DNA of 64,000 nt from Xenorhabdus poinarii G6 (GTDB lineage: Bacteria > Pseudomonadota > Gammaproteobacteria > Enterobacterales > Enterobacteriaceae), in assembly GCF_000968175.1 (NCBI RefSeq), contig NZ_FO704551.1, forward strand, positions 310,001 to 374,000, in the 5' to 3' direction. Of the stretch, positions 26,694 through 34,307 are shown in pieces (position 1 is the first letter of the stretch; each line of letters opens with the position of its first letter). Below the pieces are notes generated by a model. It ran no database searches. It was not told the DNA's origin and saw nothing but the letters and a program-made list of their open reading frames with translations. The position numbers were made by a program, and so were the translations under genes.

Positions 26694-26802
26694 TGGGGCA
26701 ATGCCTTAAGCGGTGAGATGCATAGCTGGTGTTGTTGATCCACCAGCTTTTCACTCCGTGGTTTTCCAGGAGGCTAGTCAGCGTCGATGTATGGAATAAT
26801 TT

Positions 26803-27840
26803 GTGAATTTAAGCCGTGCCACATTAATTAACGACGACTCTCTGAAATTTATCAAAACCCTGCCGGATAACTGTATAGACCTCATCGCCACTGACCCGCC
26901 GTATTTTCGCGTGAAAGACTGTAGCTGGGATAACCAGTGGGCAGATGTCACGGCGTACCTTGCGTGGCTGGATGAGCTGATGGCTGAGTTCTGGCGGGTA
27001 CTGAAACCTAACGGCAGCCTGTATATGTTTTGTGGTTCGCGTCTGGCCTCTGATGCCGAGCTTCTGGTACGTGAACGGTTTAACGTGTTAAACCATATTA
27101 TCTGGGCGAAACCCTCTGGCCCGTGGCGCAGGCAGAATAAAGAAAGCCTGCGCATGTATTTCCCGGCGACCGAACGTATTATTTTTGCCGAACATTACCA
27201 AGGCCCCTATCACCCGAAAGGCGATGGCTATTTCAAGCAGTGTCAGCACTTAAAACAGTCGGTGTTTAAACCGCTGATTGACTATTTTCGTGATGCGCGA
27301 AAAGCGTTAGGCGTCACGGCGAAAGATATTCACGCGGCAACCGGTAAGCAGATGGCCAGTCATTGGTTTAGCGACAGCCAATGGCAGTTACCCAATGAAA
27401 CCGACTACCAAAAGTTGCAGGGACTGTTTGATCGCATTGCCAAAGAAAAGCACCAACGTGGCGAATTGAACAAGCCCTATGATGAGCTGGTGGAATCCCG
27501 CCAGCTTTTGTCGCGCCAATATGAAGAACTGCGGCAGGAATACGGTCTAATGCGCCGACCGTTCTCGGTGACAGCCGCCGTACCTTATACCGACGTCTGG
27601 CAGTTTGCGCCTGTTCAATATTATCCGGGAAAGCACCCTTGCGAAAAACCCGCTGATTTAATGACGCATATTATCCAGTCCAGTAGCCGGGAAGGGGATG
27701 TGGTGGCAGATTTCTTTATGGGGTCAGGGGCGACGTTAAAAGCGGCGTTAAAACTAGACCGTCGCGTGCTGGGTGTTGAGCTGGAAGAGGCGCGGTTTAA
27801 GCAGACCAAGCAAGAGATCAACGAGCAATTGCTGGTTTAG
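26803..27840 (+). CDS. DNA methyltransferase, beta-type motif order
   Basis: A 345-residue methylase with the catalytic motif DLIATDPPYF (motif IV, ~residues 26-35) before the SAM-binding motif ADFFMGSGATLKAAL (motif I, ~305-319), the beta-class order of N6-adenine or N4-cytosine methylases. The middle ~150 residues form the target recognition region. It starts at GTG with GGA seven bases upstream. No cognate restriction gene is beside it, so self-protection or regulation is likely. Expressed from the late side, which is unusual for a lambdoid phage. Confidence 0.85.
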   Translation: MNLSRATLINDDSLKFIKTLPDNCIDLIATDPPYFRVKDCSWDNQWADVTAYLAWLDELMAEFWRVLKPNGSLYMFCGSRLASDAELLVRERFNVLNHIIWAKPSGPWRRQNKESLRMYFPATERIIFAEHYQGPYHPKGDGYFKQCQHLKQSVFKPLIDYFRDARKALGVTAKDIHAATGKQMASHWFSDSQWQLPNETDYQKLQGLFDRIAKEKHQRGELNKPYDELVESRQLLSRQYEELRQEYGLMRRPFSVTAAVPYTDVWQFAPVQYYPGKHPCEKPADLMTHIIQSSSREGDVVADFFMGSGATLKAALKLDRRVLGVELEEARFKQTKQEINEQLLV

Positions 27841-27947
27841 CGCTTTAATAGTTCGGGGTATTCAGGTGGGTGTTGTAATCCCCCGAATTCGAGGGAATTA
27901 CAAGCCACTGGAATTACCAGATAATTTCGATGCTGAACCGCTTAACC

Positions 27948-28232
27948 TTACAGGTGAGCGAATATCGGCCTGATTTCAGGGCGCTGTTGTTGGGAAGCCT
28001 GCCATAACTCATACTGGGACTGCATGTTCGTCCACATTTCGGCACTGGTTCCTAATGCCACTTCTAAACGAAGTGCCATATCTGCGGATATGCCTGTGTT
28101 GCCATTTAAAATACGGGATAGCGCCGCACGAGTTACGCCAAGTGCTTTTGCTGCTTCTGTAACAGAAATGTCGCCTAAATATTCACGCAAGACAATTCCG
28201 GGATGCGCGGGATTATACATTCTGTTCATCAT
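27948..28232 (-). CDS. higA: HigA-type antitoxin
   Basis: A 94-residue XRE-family protein with the HigA start (NPAHPGIVLREYLG) and helix-turn-helix VTEAAKALGVTRAALSRILN (~residues 24-43). It follows the HigB toxin gene by 8 bases on the same strand. It should neutralise the toxin and repress the operon through the palindrome at 28534-28557. Confidence 0.9.
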   Translation of the reverse strand: MMNRMYNPAHPGIVLREYLGDISVTEAAKALGVTRAALSRILNGNTGISADMALRLEVALGTSAEMWTNMQSQYELWQASQQQRPEIRPIFAHL

Positions 28233-28240
28233 ATTATTCC

Positions 28241-28522
28241 TTAGTGATAATCTTGATAATTAACCAAAATGGCATCTTCGCCTTCAAAGCGAAATGTCAG
28301 CCGCCAGTTTCCGTTGACAGAAATAGCCCAATGGCCTTTTAAATCAGCGCCCTTTAATGGATGTAATTTCCAGCCAGGCGCATTCATGTCATCGGGTTTT
28401 TTGGCGGTGTTTAATGCGGTTAGTTGAATATTCAGTTTTACAGCGTGGCTTGTTTGAATGCCTGCTGTAGAGCCTGTTTTAAAGAATTTTTCTAAGCCTT
28501 TATGTTTAAAACTTTTGATCAT
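28241..28522 (-). CDS. higB: HigB-type toxin (RelE superfamily mRNA interferase)
   Basis: A 93-residue protein starting MIKSFKHKGLEKFFKTGS, the HigB-1 / plasmid maintenance killer start, with PGWKLHPLKGADLKGHWAIS and GNWRLTFRF, the family core that ends in the basic strand. It should cleave mRNA on the ribosome. Toxin precedes antitoxin, as usual for higBA. The in-frame codon at 28549 overlaps the operator and was not used. Confidence 0.88.
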   Translation of the reverse strand: MIKSFKHKGLEKFFKTGSTAGIQTSHAVKLNIQLTALNTAKKPDDMNAPGWKLHPLKGADLKGHWAISVNGNWRLTFRFEGEDAILVNYQDYH

Positions 28523-28533
28523 TATGCACCGCC

Positions 28534-28578
28534 GTATACTGTATAGCAACAGTATACATTAAGTGCGTGTAGTGTCAA
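28534..28578 (-). promoter_or_regulatory. higBA promoter and operator
   Basis: A perfect 9-bp inverted repeat (GTATACTGT at 28534, ACAGTATAC at 28549) overlaps a minus-strand promoter with TTGACA (28578-28573), a 16-base spacer and TATACT (28556-28551). HigA binding here would block the promoter. Confidence 0.8.
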
Positions 28579-28615
28579 CCGAATTTGCCACCGCAATCAC
28601 ATGCATGGGGAAGTT

Positions 28616-28798
28616 ATGTCATGCTCAATGCAGCAATTAGAAGAAATGGCTGAACAAATCATTTCTGAGCTTTTTGCAAATGGTAGAACTCCGATGAAAC
28701 AATTTGGTATCAACTGGAAACAAGCTGAGCGCTTAGAATGCAATGCTCCTCAAATAGTTATGGGGCATAACCCAGATGAAGATTGTTTACAACATTAG
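28616..28798 (+). CDS. Small protein of unknown function
   Basis: A 60-residue frame (MSCSMQQLEEMAEQIISELF...) with GGGGAAG just upstream. It sits alone between two leftward toxin-antitoxin pairs and ends before a terminator. Not recognised; an ATG at 28601 is also possible. Confidence 0.4.
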   Translation: MSCSMQQLEEMAEQIISELFANGRTPMKQFGINWKQAERLECNAPQIVMGHNPDEDCLQH

Positions 28799-28803
28799 CC
28801 AAA

Positions 28804-28830
28804 GTAAACGACCCCTGAGCGGGGTCGTTG
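28804..28830. terminator. Terminator between convergent genes
   Basis: AACGACCCC and GGGGTCGTT pair around TGAGC (28807-28829). It lies between the convergent stops at 28798 and 28833 and can serve both. Confidence 0.8.
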
Positions 28831-28832
28831 GG

Positions 28833-29186
28833 TTATGGAATAAGTTGCTCTTGAGTACAGTTGTATAGCGCAGCCAGTTTTTCTCGTGTGCGTTTTTGTG
28901 GTCGATCTGAGGCTTCCCACTGAGACACGGTTGATTGAGCAGTGTTGAGCTTTTCAGCGACTTCGTACTGAGATAGCCCACGATAGATGCGCCAAGCTGC
29001 CAGGATAGAAACATCTTGGTCAACCATGATAGACACGACACCGTTAGGTACGGTCACATCATCGTATTTTGACGGGGTGTATGGCACATCTTCCCAATCT
29101 TCCTTTGTGCTGATAAGTTTTTCGTATTCAGCTACTGGCAGGACAACATATTGTGGGTTTCCTGCCTCATCGTTTATATATTGCAT
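28833..29186 (-). CDS. XRE-family antitoxin, copy 1
   Basis: A 117-residue protein: N-terminal toxin-binding part (MQYINDEAGNPQYVVLPVAE) and a C-terminal helix-turn-helix (LSQYEVAEKLNTAQSTVSQW, ~residues 71-90). It follows a RelE-like toxin on the same strand. The protein at 50891-51265 is a paralogue with the same layout (QYVVLPVAEYEKL here, QAVVLPIEEYERL there). Confidence 0.85.
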   Translation of the reverse strand: MQYINDEAGNPQYVVLPVAEYEKLISTKEDWEDVPYTPSKYDDVTVPNGVVSIMVDQDVSILAAWRIYRGLSQYEVAEKLNTAQSTVSQWEASDRPQKRTREKLAALYNCTQEQLIP

Positions 29187-29257
29187 TTTTATGTATTCAT
29201 CCGGGTGGCTAAGAGTCGCGGTGAATTTAATAATGAGGAAATGGCGGGTTACCCCGC

Positions 29258-29518
29258 CTAGTACGTTGTCGATGTTCTCCGTTTGACTGCCATTATCGAA
29301 CAGATAACCGGTTCGCCATCAGTAATTTCGAAGATTATCCTGTATTCGCCAACCCGCAGTCTGTACTGGTTATCAAGATCATGAAGTTTCTTGATATCCA
29401 ATGTCACTGCAGGAAAGGTTTCAAGTTGGTTAACTTTCTCACTGATAGCTTTCCGGTATCTGGTATCGATTGAAAGCAGCTGTTTTCTTGCTTTCCTCGT
29501 CCATTGAACCGTAACCAT
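29258..29518 (-). CDS. RelE/ParE-superfamily toxin, copy 1
   Basis: An 86-residue protein with the RelE pattern: basic helix WTRKARKQLLSIDTRYRKAI, then LDIKKLHDLDNQYRLRVGEY and RIIFEI, ending VKRRTSTTY. Probably a ribosome-dependent mRNA interferase. By eye about half its residues equal those of the toxin at 50558-50818. It is followed by its antitoxin after 71 bases. Confidence 0.87.
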   Translation of the reverse strand: MVTVQWTRKARKQLLSIDTRYRKAISEKVNQLETFPAVTLDIKKLHDLDNQYRLRVGEYRIIFEITDGEPVICSIMAVKRRTSTTY

Positions 29519-29562
29519 CGTTTCCTCATTTGTTAAAGAGCATATCCGCTTGGGATAATTAG

Positions 29563-29591
29563 ATAATACGTTTTTAATCGTATTATGTCAA
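29563..29591 (-). promoter_or_regulatory. Promoter and operator of toxin-antitoxin copy 1
   Basis: On the minus strand TTGACA (29591-29586) and TATTAT (29568-29563) are spaced by 17 bases. The dyad TAATACG/CGTATTA (29564-29585) fills the spacer and the -10, so repressor binding would exclude polymerase. The leader continues with ATGCTCTTTAACAA, also found before copy 2. Confidence 0.8.
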
Positions 29592-29847
29592 TCTAAAATG
29601 CGATTAAAATGCGATATTGTTTTCAGGGCTGCGTTTAGGTGTGGCCTTTTTATCACCACTTTCCGTTTTTTCTCCCTCATTTGAGGGGCGACAACAAGAA
29701 GTGGCCATTAATGTATTAACCGAATTTGCCACCGCAATCACTCTCAGTACCTCCGTATACATGCATTGCGGCTGGCAACCTATTAACTCAACTCACAGGG
29801 GCGACTATCTCACCCCACCGACGCCCATTGTTCAGATGGGGTGGAAT

Positions 29848-30183
29848 ATGCGCATGACTGAAAAAAACACAGAGTTTTGGGCGTATGCCTGGGACTGGAT
29901 AATGATAAATGCCCCGCTCATTGCGGGAATGCTGCTAGCGGCGGTAACCGCATTTACGCGTGAAAAGCGAGATGGTGCGGGCTGGATGGCGTCATTGGCT
30001 GAAGCGGCGATTTGTTCGTTTATCAGTATCGGGATTATTACCGCGCTGGAATATGCGAATCTGCCGCTCAGTCTGGCGCAGTTTTTTGGTGTGTTCATCG
30101 GATTTTTAGGCACCAAAAAAATTGGGGCGATTATCGAATCTGTATTCATTTTTCTCAAAAATAAATTTGGGGTGAACCGATGA
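29848..30183 (+). CDS. Lambda-type holin with dual-start motif
   Basis: A 111-residue holin of the lambda S family with three likely membrane helices (APLIAGMLLAAVTAF, AICSFISIGIITALEY, LAQFFGVFIGFLG) and a C-terminal GTKKIGAIIE like lambda GTDSIGSLI. The N terminus reads M-R-M-T-E-K, as lambda S reads M-K-M-P-E-K, so starts at 29848 and 29854 could give antiholin and holin. GGGGTGG lies just upstream. It times opening of the inner membrane. Confidence 0.82.
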   Translation: MRMTEKNTEFWAYAWDWIMINAPLIAGMLLAAVTAFTREKRDGAGWMASLAEAAICSFISIGIITALEYANLPLSLAQFFGVFIGFLGTKKIGAIIESVFIFLKNKFGVNR

Positions 30184-30575
30184 GCAGGGGCATTCGTAAT
30201 CACAATCCAGGCAATATTCGCCACGGGGATAAATGGCAGGGGCTGCGTGCGCACCAGACAGACGATGATTTTTGTCAATTTACGGCGCCGGCGTGGGGCA
30301 TACGGGCCATGCTGAAAATTCTGCGTAATTATGAACGCAAATACGACCTGAACACTATTCGCCAACTCATTTCCCGTTGGGCACCGCCCAATGAGAATGA
30401 CACTGAAAACTACATTAATCGTGTGAGCGGCATGACAGGCATTGCCAGTGATGCAGTGATAGATATCAACCATCAGGAAACGATGACTGCATTAGTCAAG
30501 GCCATGATACGAATGGAAAACGGTCAACAGCCGTATTCTGATGATGTTTTCACGCGGGCATTTGAGTTGCTATGA
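30180..30575 (+). CDS. Endolysin, muramidase/transglycosylase-like
   Basis: A 131-residue protein beginning RGIRNHNPGNIRHGDKWQGL, the mark of a phage family described as structural or lytic murein hydrolase. Its place between holin and spanins makes it the cell-wall enzyme. No signal peptide is visible, so it should depend on the holin. The ATG overlaps the holin stop. Confidence 0.75.
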   Translation: MSRGIRNHNPGNIRHGDKWQGLRAHQTDDDFCQFTAPAWGIRAMLKILRNYERKYDLNTIRQLISRWAPPNENDTENYINRVSGMTGIASDAVIDINHQETMTALVKAMIRMENGQQPYSDDVFTRAFELL

Positions 30576-30958
30576 AACTGAAATTACTGTCGGCGATTGC
30601 TGGTGTAGGGCTGGTAGGAATAATCATTCATACCATCAACTCAGTGTATGCAGAGAATGGGCGGCTAAATCAGCAAAACGCCTCACTGAAACAGCAAAAC
30701 CAACGCCAGCAACTCATCACCGATAACGCCTATCAATCCATCAGGTTATTCAATGATATCTCACGAATTAATAGCGAAAACCGGAACCGGTCAGCCGTGG
30801 ATTCTGAGCAAACTAAAACGGCCATCAAAACCGTGGTTGCCAATCATGATTGCGCCAATCGCATTGTGCCTGATGGGGTTGCTATCCGGTTGCAGCAGCA
30901 CGCGAACCGAATACGTTCCAGTGCCACCGATACCCATTCCGGCACATTTGCTCGCTGA
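30572..30958 (+). CDS. Rz: Rz-type inner-membrane spanin
   Basis: A 128-residue protein with one N-terminal membrane anchor (LLSAIAGVGLVGIIIHTINS) and a long periplasmic coiled coil rich in Gln and Asn. This is the i-spanin layout. It pairs with the lipoprotein encoded in another frame inside and beyond its 3' end, and fuses inner and outer membranes in the last lysis step. Overlaps the endolysin stop by four bases. Confidence 0.85.
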   Translation: MKLKLLSAIAGVGLVGIIIHTINSVYAENGRLNQQNASLKQQNQRQQLITDNAYQSIRLFNDISRINSENRNRSAVDSEQTKTAIKTVVANHDCANRIVPDGVAIRLQQHANRIRSSATDTHSGTFAR

Positions 30959-31106
30959 CTGTCTACCGCCCGTGATACCCGATGCCATGACATGGCGTGA
31001 CAGTTTGTTGCTGAATGAACAGTTATTGACGGTGATTGAGCAGTGCAATCTGGATAAACAGGCAATACGGGCAATAGACAAAAACAGACTGCAACCTCAG
31101 GAATGA
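30846..31106 (+). CDS. Rz1: Rz1-type outer-membrane spanin lipoprotein
   Basis: An 86-residue lipoprotein: signal peptide MIAPIALCLMGLLSG with lipobox LLSG-C at Cys16, then a Pro-rich segment (TEYVPVPPIPIPAHLL) as in other o-spanins. It begins within Rz in a different frame and extends 148 bases past it. An upstream extension to 30753 would put the signal peptide inside the protein, so this start was chosen. Confidence 0.85.
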   Translation: MIAPIALCLMGLLSGCSSTRTEYVPVPPIPIPAHLLADCLPPVIPDAMTWRDSLLLNEQLLTVIEQCNLDKQAIRAIDKNRLQPQE

Positions 31107-31693
31107 TACTGAGGTAGGTAAAATTCTAACAAGGGGCGGAGTACTCCGCCCACCTTACTCGCAGAATGCTCCGCTCCCTCCGGCTGCGAAGCACTGAGTT
31201 ATACAATCTTTCCATTCGGGGCTACCTGGAGGATATAACCGAGAGCAGAACCAAGCATAAGTCTGCATCGAAGCTAAAAGAGTCGAGCCTGCTACTAGGC
31301 AAAGAAGAAGATATTTTTTCATTTTACTCACCATATATCACTGATTACATCAACGAACGATAGACTTAATAACTCTATCTCCACTCAACAACAAGCGAAT
31401 AATTATTAACAATTAATTGACATTTGAAACTAAACAGAATATTTCTTTACCCATTCCCCTGAGTGGTTAAAGCAATAACCCATGCCATCACTCCGTTCCT
31501 ACCGTGTACCCAACGCACACGGGCTGGTGGCATTTTTTATATCTGAATTTCACTGTGCACCACATGCACACATTTTTAATCGTCGAACCGTTATTTAGGA
31601 ATGAGCCTTTGAGGTGGTCAGTCATAGCTGATACTGCTTCGACGGGCTGATCTCCTATGTGGCAAGGGTTCATTACTAAGTAAGGTAAGTATC
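31107..31693. other. Non-coding gap after the lysis genes
   Basis: No convincing gene. Contents: a perfect palindrome GGGCGGAGTACTCCGCCC (31134-31151); a 65-codon plus-strand frame (31166) without ribosome binding site; and a large hairpin with inner CCGTGT/ACACGG and outer ATGCCATCA/TGGTGGCAT stems followed by TTTTTT (31482-31538), probably a terminator. Confidence 0.55.
31482..31538 (+). terminator. Terminator upstream of the packaging genes
   Basis: Outer stem 31482-31490 with 31525-31533, inner stem CCGTGT/ACACGG, then a run of T to 31538. It would insulate the lysis transcript unless Q antitermination is active. Confidence 0.65.
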
Positions 31694-32204
31694 GTGAAAG
31701 AACTATCGGTTTTTAATACTCCTGTTCGGGTTGGTGATGATGGCTATATCTCAATCACTGATATTTGGAAAGCAGCGAAAGCAGCAGGAATGAAAGTAGA
31801 TAACCTGCGCCCTGTCGATTTCCTTAGAAGCTCAGTAACAGTCGTTTATCAATGAGTTAGTAAAAGGTGGAAATTCTACACCTTTTATAGTCTCGAAAGG
31901 TCGTAATGGTGGAACGTTTGCAACTAAGTTTCTGGCATATGAGTATGCCGGGTATATCGACCCAGCATTCAAGGTCGGTGTGTATAGCGTTCTGGATAAA
32001 TATTTCTCTGGTGAATTAGTTTCAATAGCGAGTTACATGGCAGAGGCCAACATGGCTGCATACACCTATAGCCAAGAAGCGGCCATTGTCAGCGATTGCG
32101 CTCGTACATTGAACTATTGGGGGCGAGGTGGCCGTAAGTCACATTTGCTCAATAATAAGCAACTGGCCGAAAACAGATTACAAATTGCCATGCAATATAA
32201 ATAA
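31694..32204 (+). pseudogene. KilA-N domain protein, broken by a frameshift
   Basis: From GTG at 31694 (AAGG upstream) the frame gives VKELSVFNTPVRVGDDGYIS... and stops at TGA 31853-31855. The continuation in the +1 frame gives QSFINELVKGGNSTPFIVSK, GRNGGTFATKFLAYEYAGYI and on to a stop at 32204. Together they form a KilA-N type DNA-binding protein of about 170 residues. One base too many (or two missing) near 31835-31841 explains the break. A sequencing error cannot be excluded. Confidence 0.75.
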
Positions 32205-32307
32205 CAGACCGGATTTGAAATCTGAGTTGAGGATTGTATTTGAAGTCCACCCATTCAACACGATAACTTATTGATATTATAGTATTTAAATTTATAGGGA
32301 AAGGGAC

Positions 32308-32820
32308 ATGGCACTCACTGATAAACAAGAAATGTTTTGTCGCGAGTACCTCGTTGATTTGAATGCCACACAAGCGGCCATTCGTGCGGGGTACAGCGAA
32401 AGCACAGCCGCAGCACAAGCCAGTCGTCTGTTAATAAATGTTAACATTCAATCACGCTTAGCAGAATTGAAATCGGAACGCAATGAAACAGTCGGCATCA
32501 ACGCCGCTTACGTATTAAAGCGACTGGTTGAGATTGACCAAATGGACGTACTCGACATTCTCACTGATGGCGGGGAACTGAAAGCAGTCAGGGACTGGCC
32601 TAAAGTCTGGCGGACGACGCTATCCGGTATGGAAGTGCTTGAGGTCGGCTCACAAGATACGGCTGGCTTACTCAAGAAGATCAAATGGCCGGATAAAGTG
32701 AAAAACCTAGAGCTGTTAGGCAAGCATATCAGCGTTCAGGCATTCCGTGATCAGGTCAAGAATGAACATGATGCTGTCGGTAAGCTATCCGATATGATGG
32801 ACGAACTTTCTAAGGGATAA
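32308..32820 (+). CDS. Terminase small subunit
   Basis: A 170-residue Terminase_2-type protein. The N terminus LTDKQEMFCREYLVDLNATQ followed by AAIRAGYSESTAAAQASRLL is the family helix-turn-helix that recognises the packaging site. It stands two bases upstream of the large subunit. GGGAAAGGG precedes the ATG. Confidence 0.92.
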   Translation: MALTDKQEMFCREYLVDLNATQAAIRAGYSESTAAAQASRLLINVNIQSRLAELKSERNETVGINAAYVLKRLVEIDQMDVLDILTDGGELKAVRDWPKVWRTTLSGMEVLEVGSQDTAGLLKKIKWPDKVKNLELLGKHISVQAFRDQVKNEHDAVGKLSDMMDELSKG

Positions 32821-32822
32821 CC

Positions 32823-34295
32823 ATGAAGCCAGAACATTTAGCGTTACTGCGCGATAAACTCTGGCGGCTGAATCATCTCTACTGGATAACGAACAAAGAA
32901 GGTCACCCCGTCAGATTCAAGATGACGCCAGAGCAGCTTGAATACTTTGAAGGCATTCACACCCGCAACATTATCCTGAAAGCCCGACAGCTTGGTTTTA
33001 CAACCGAGGTTTGCATTATTCAGTTGGATGCCGCCCTATTTGAGTCAGCTAAGTGCGCCCTAATCGCTCACACCCTGAATGACGCAAAGCGACTATTCCG
33101 AGAGAAGGTGAAATATGCCTATGACAGACTACCGGATGAGATTAAGGCCGCTAACCCTGCCAGTAATGATTCAGCGGGTGAGTTAGTCTTTCGCAAGGGG
33201 GGATCGCTGTACGTATCAACCTCTTTCCGTGGCGGCACATTGCGTTATTTGCATGTCTCAGAGTTCGGGAAGATCTGCGCCAAGTTCCCCCATAAAGCCA
33301 GGGAGATTGTCACGGGTGCTTTTGAAGCGGTATCAACAGACTGCTTCACCACGATCGAGAGTACGGCAGAGGGACGGGCAGGTTACTTCTTTGATTATTG
33401 CCAGATTGCTGAGAAAGCCCAAATACAAGGTAAGTCATTATCCAATCTTGACTGGAAGTTCTTCTTTTTCTCTTGGTGGAAGAATCCGCAATATGCCATC
33501 GATCCCGTTGAATCCATACCACAACGGCTGGTGGACTACTTTGCTGAGTTATCAGGCAAACACGGTATTGCATTAAACGAACGCCAAAAGGCATGGTATC
33601 TCGCCAAAGAAAAGACTCTCGGCGATGACATGAAGCGGGAATACCCGTCAATTCCCACCGAAGCATTTCAGCAATCAGTTGAAGGCGCTTACTACGCCAA
33701 GCAGTTCCGTTATCTGTACGAAAATAAACGTATTGGTGAAATCCCTGATAACTCACACCTACCGGTACATACGTTCTGGGATATCGGCGTGGGTGATTCT
33801 ACGGCTATTTGGTTCGTGCGTGAGGTGGGTGACGAGTTTCACGTTATCGACTACTACGAAAACTCAGGCGAAGGACTTCGACACTATATGAAGGTGCTGA
33901 AAGACAAGGGTTACACCTACGGTGAACACTGGGGGCCACATGATATCGATAACCGGGAGTTCGGCGCGGATGCAAAATCCCGCCGGGAACTGGCGCGAGA
34001 AGGGTATGAAATCGACGGTCAGCGTTATTCGCTTATCTTCAGGGTCGTGCCGAAAGTGGCGGTGGATACGGGTATTGAATCCGTGCGTGAAATACTGCCT
34101 AAGTGTGTCTTTGATGAGGAGAAATGCGGTGAAGGCATCTCTCACCTAGAAAGCTATCGCAAAGAGTGGGATGACAAACGCGGTTGCTGGAAAGATAAGC
34201 CCTTACATGATTTCACGTCACATGGCGCTGATGGTTTCCGTTATTTTGCGGTGGCTAAGAATAATCGTAAGTCAGTCGGTACATTTTTCTTTTAA
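32823..34295 (+). CDS. Terminase large subunit
   Basis: A 490-residue packaging motor. The ATPase has a variant Walker A in ILKARQLGFTT (~residues 57-67) and an acidic Walker B region in LRYLHVSEFG (~140-149); the RNase H-like nuclease begins with the acidic strand TFWDIGVGDSTAIW (~residues 318-331). It cuts and pumps phage DNA through the portal. Translated directly after the small subunit. Confidence 0.93.
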   Translation: MKPEHLALLRDKLWRLNHLYWITNKEGHPVRFKMTPEQLEYFEGIHTRNIILKARQLGFTTEVCIIQLDAALFESAKCALIAHTLNDAKRLFREKVKYAYDRLPDEIKAANPASNDSAGELVFRKGGSLYVSTSFRGGTLRYLHVSEFGKICAKFPHKAREIVTGAFEAVSTDCFTTIESTAEGRAGYFFDYCQIAEKAQIQGKSLSNLDWKFFFFSWWKNPQYAIDPVESIPQRLVDYFAELSGKHGIALNERQKAWYLAKEKTLGDDMKREYPSIPTEAFQQSVEGAYYAKQFRYLYENKRIGEIPDNSHLPVHTFWDIGVGDSTAIWFVREVGDEFHVIDYYENSGEGLRHYMKVLKDKGYTYGEHWGPHDIDNREFGADAKSRRELAREGYEIDGQRYSLIFRVVPKVAVDTGIESVREILPKCVFDEEKCGEGISHLESYRKEWDDKRGCWKDKPLHDFTSHGADGFRYFAVAKNNRKSVGTFFF

Positions 34296-34307
34296 GGAGA
34301 GCCTTTC

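Noticed and set aside
31166..31363. 65-codon plus-strand frame after Rz1
   Set aside because: Basic, low-complexity composition and no ribosome binding site; probably chance.
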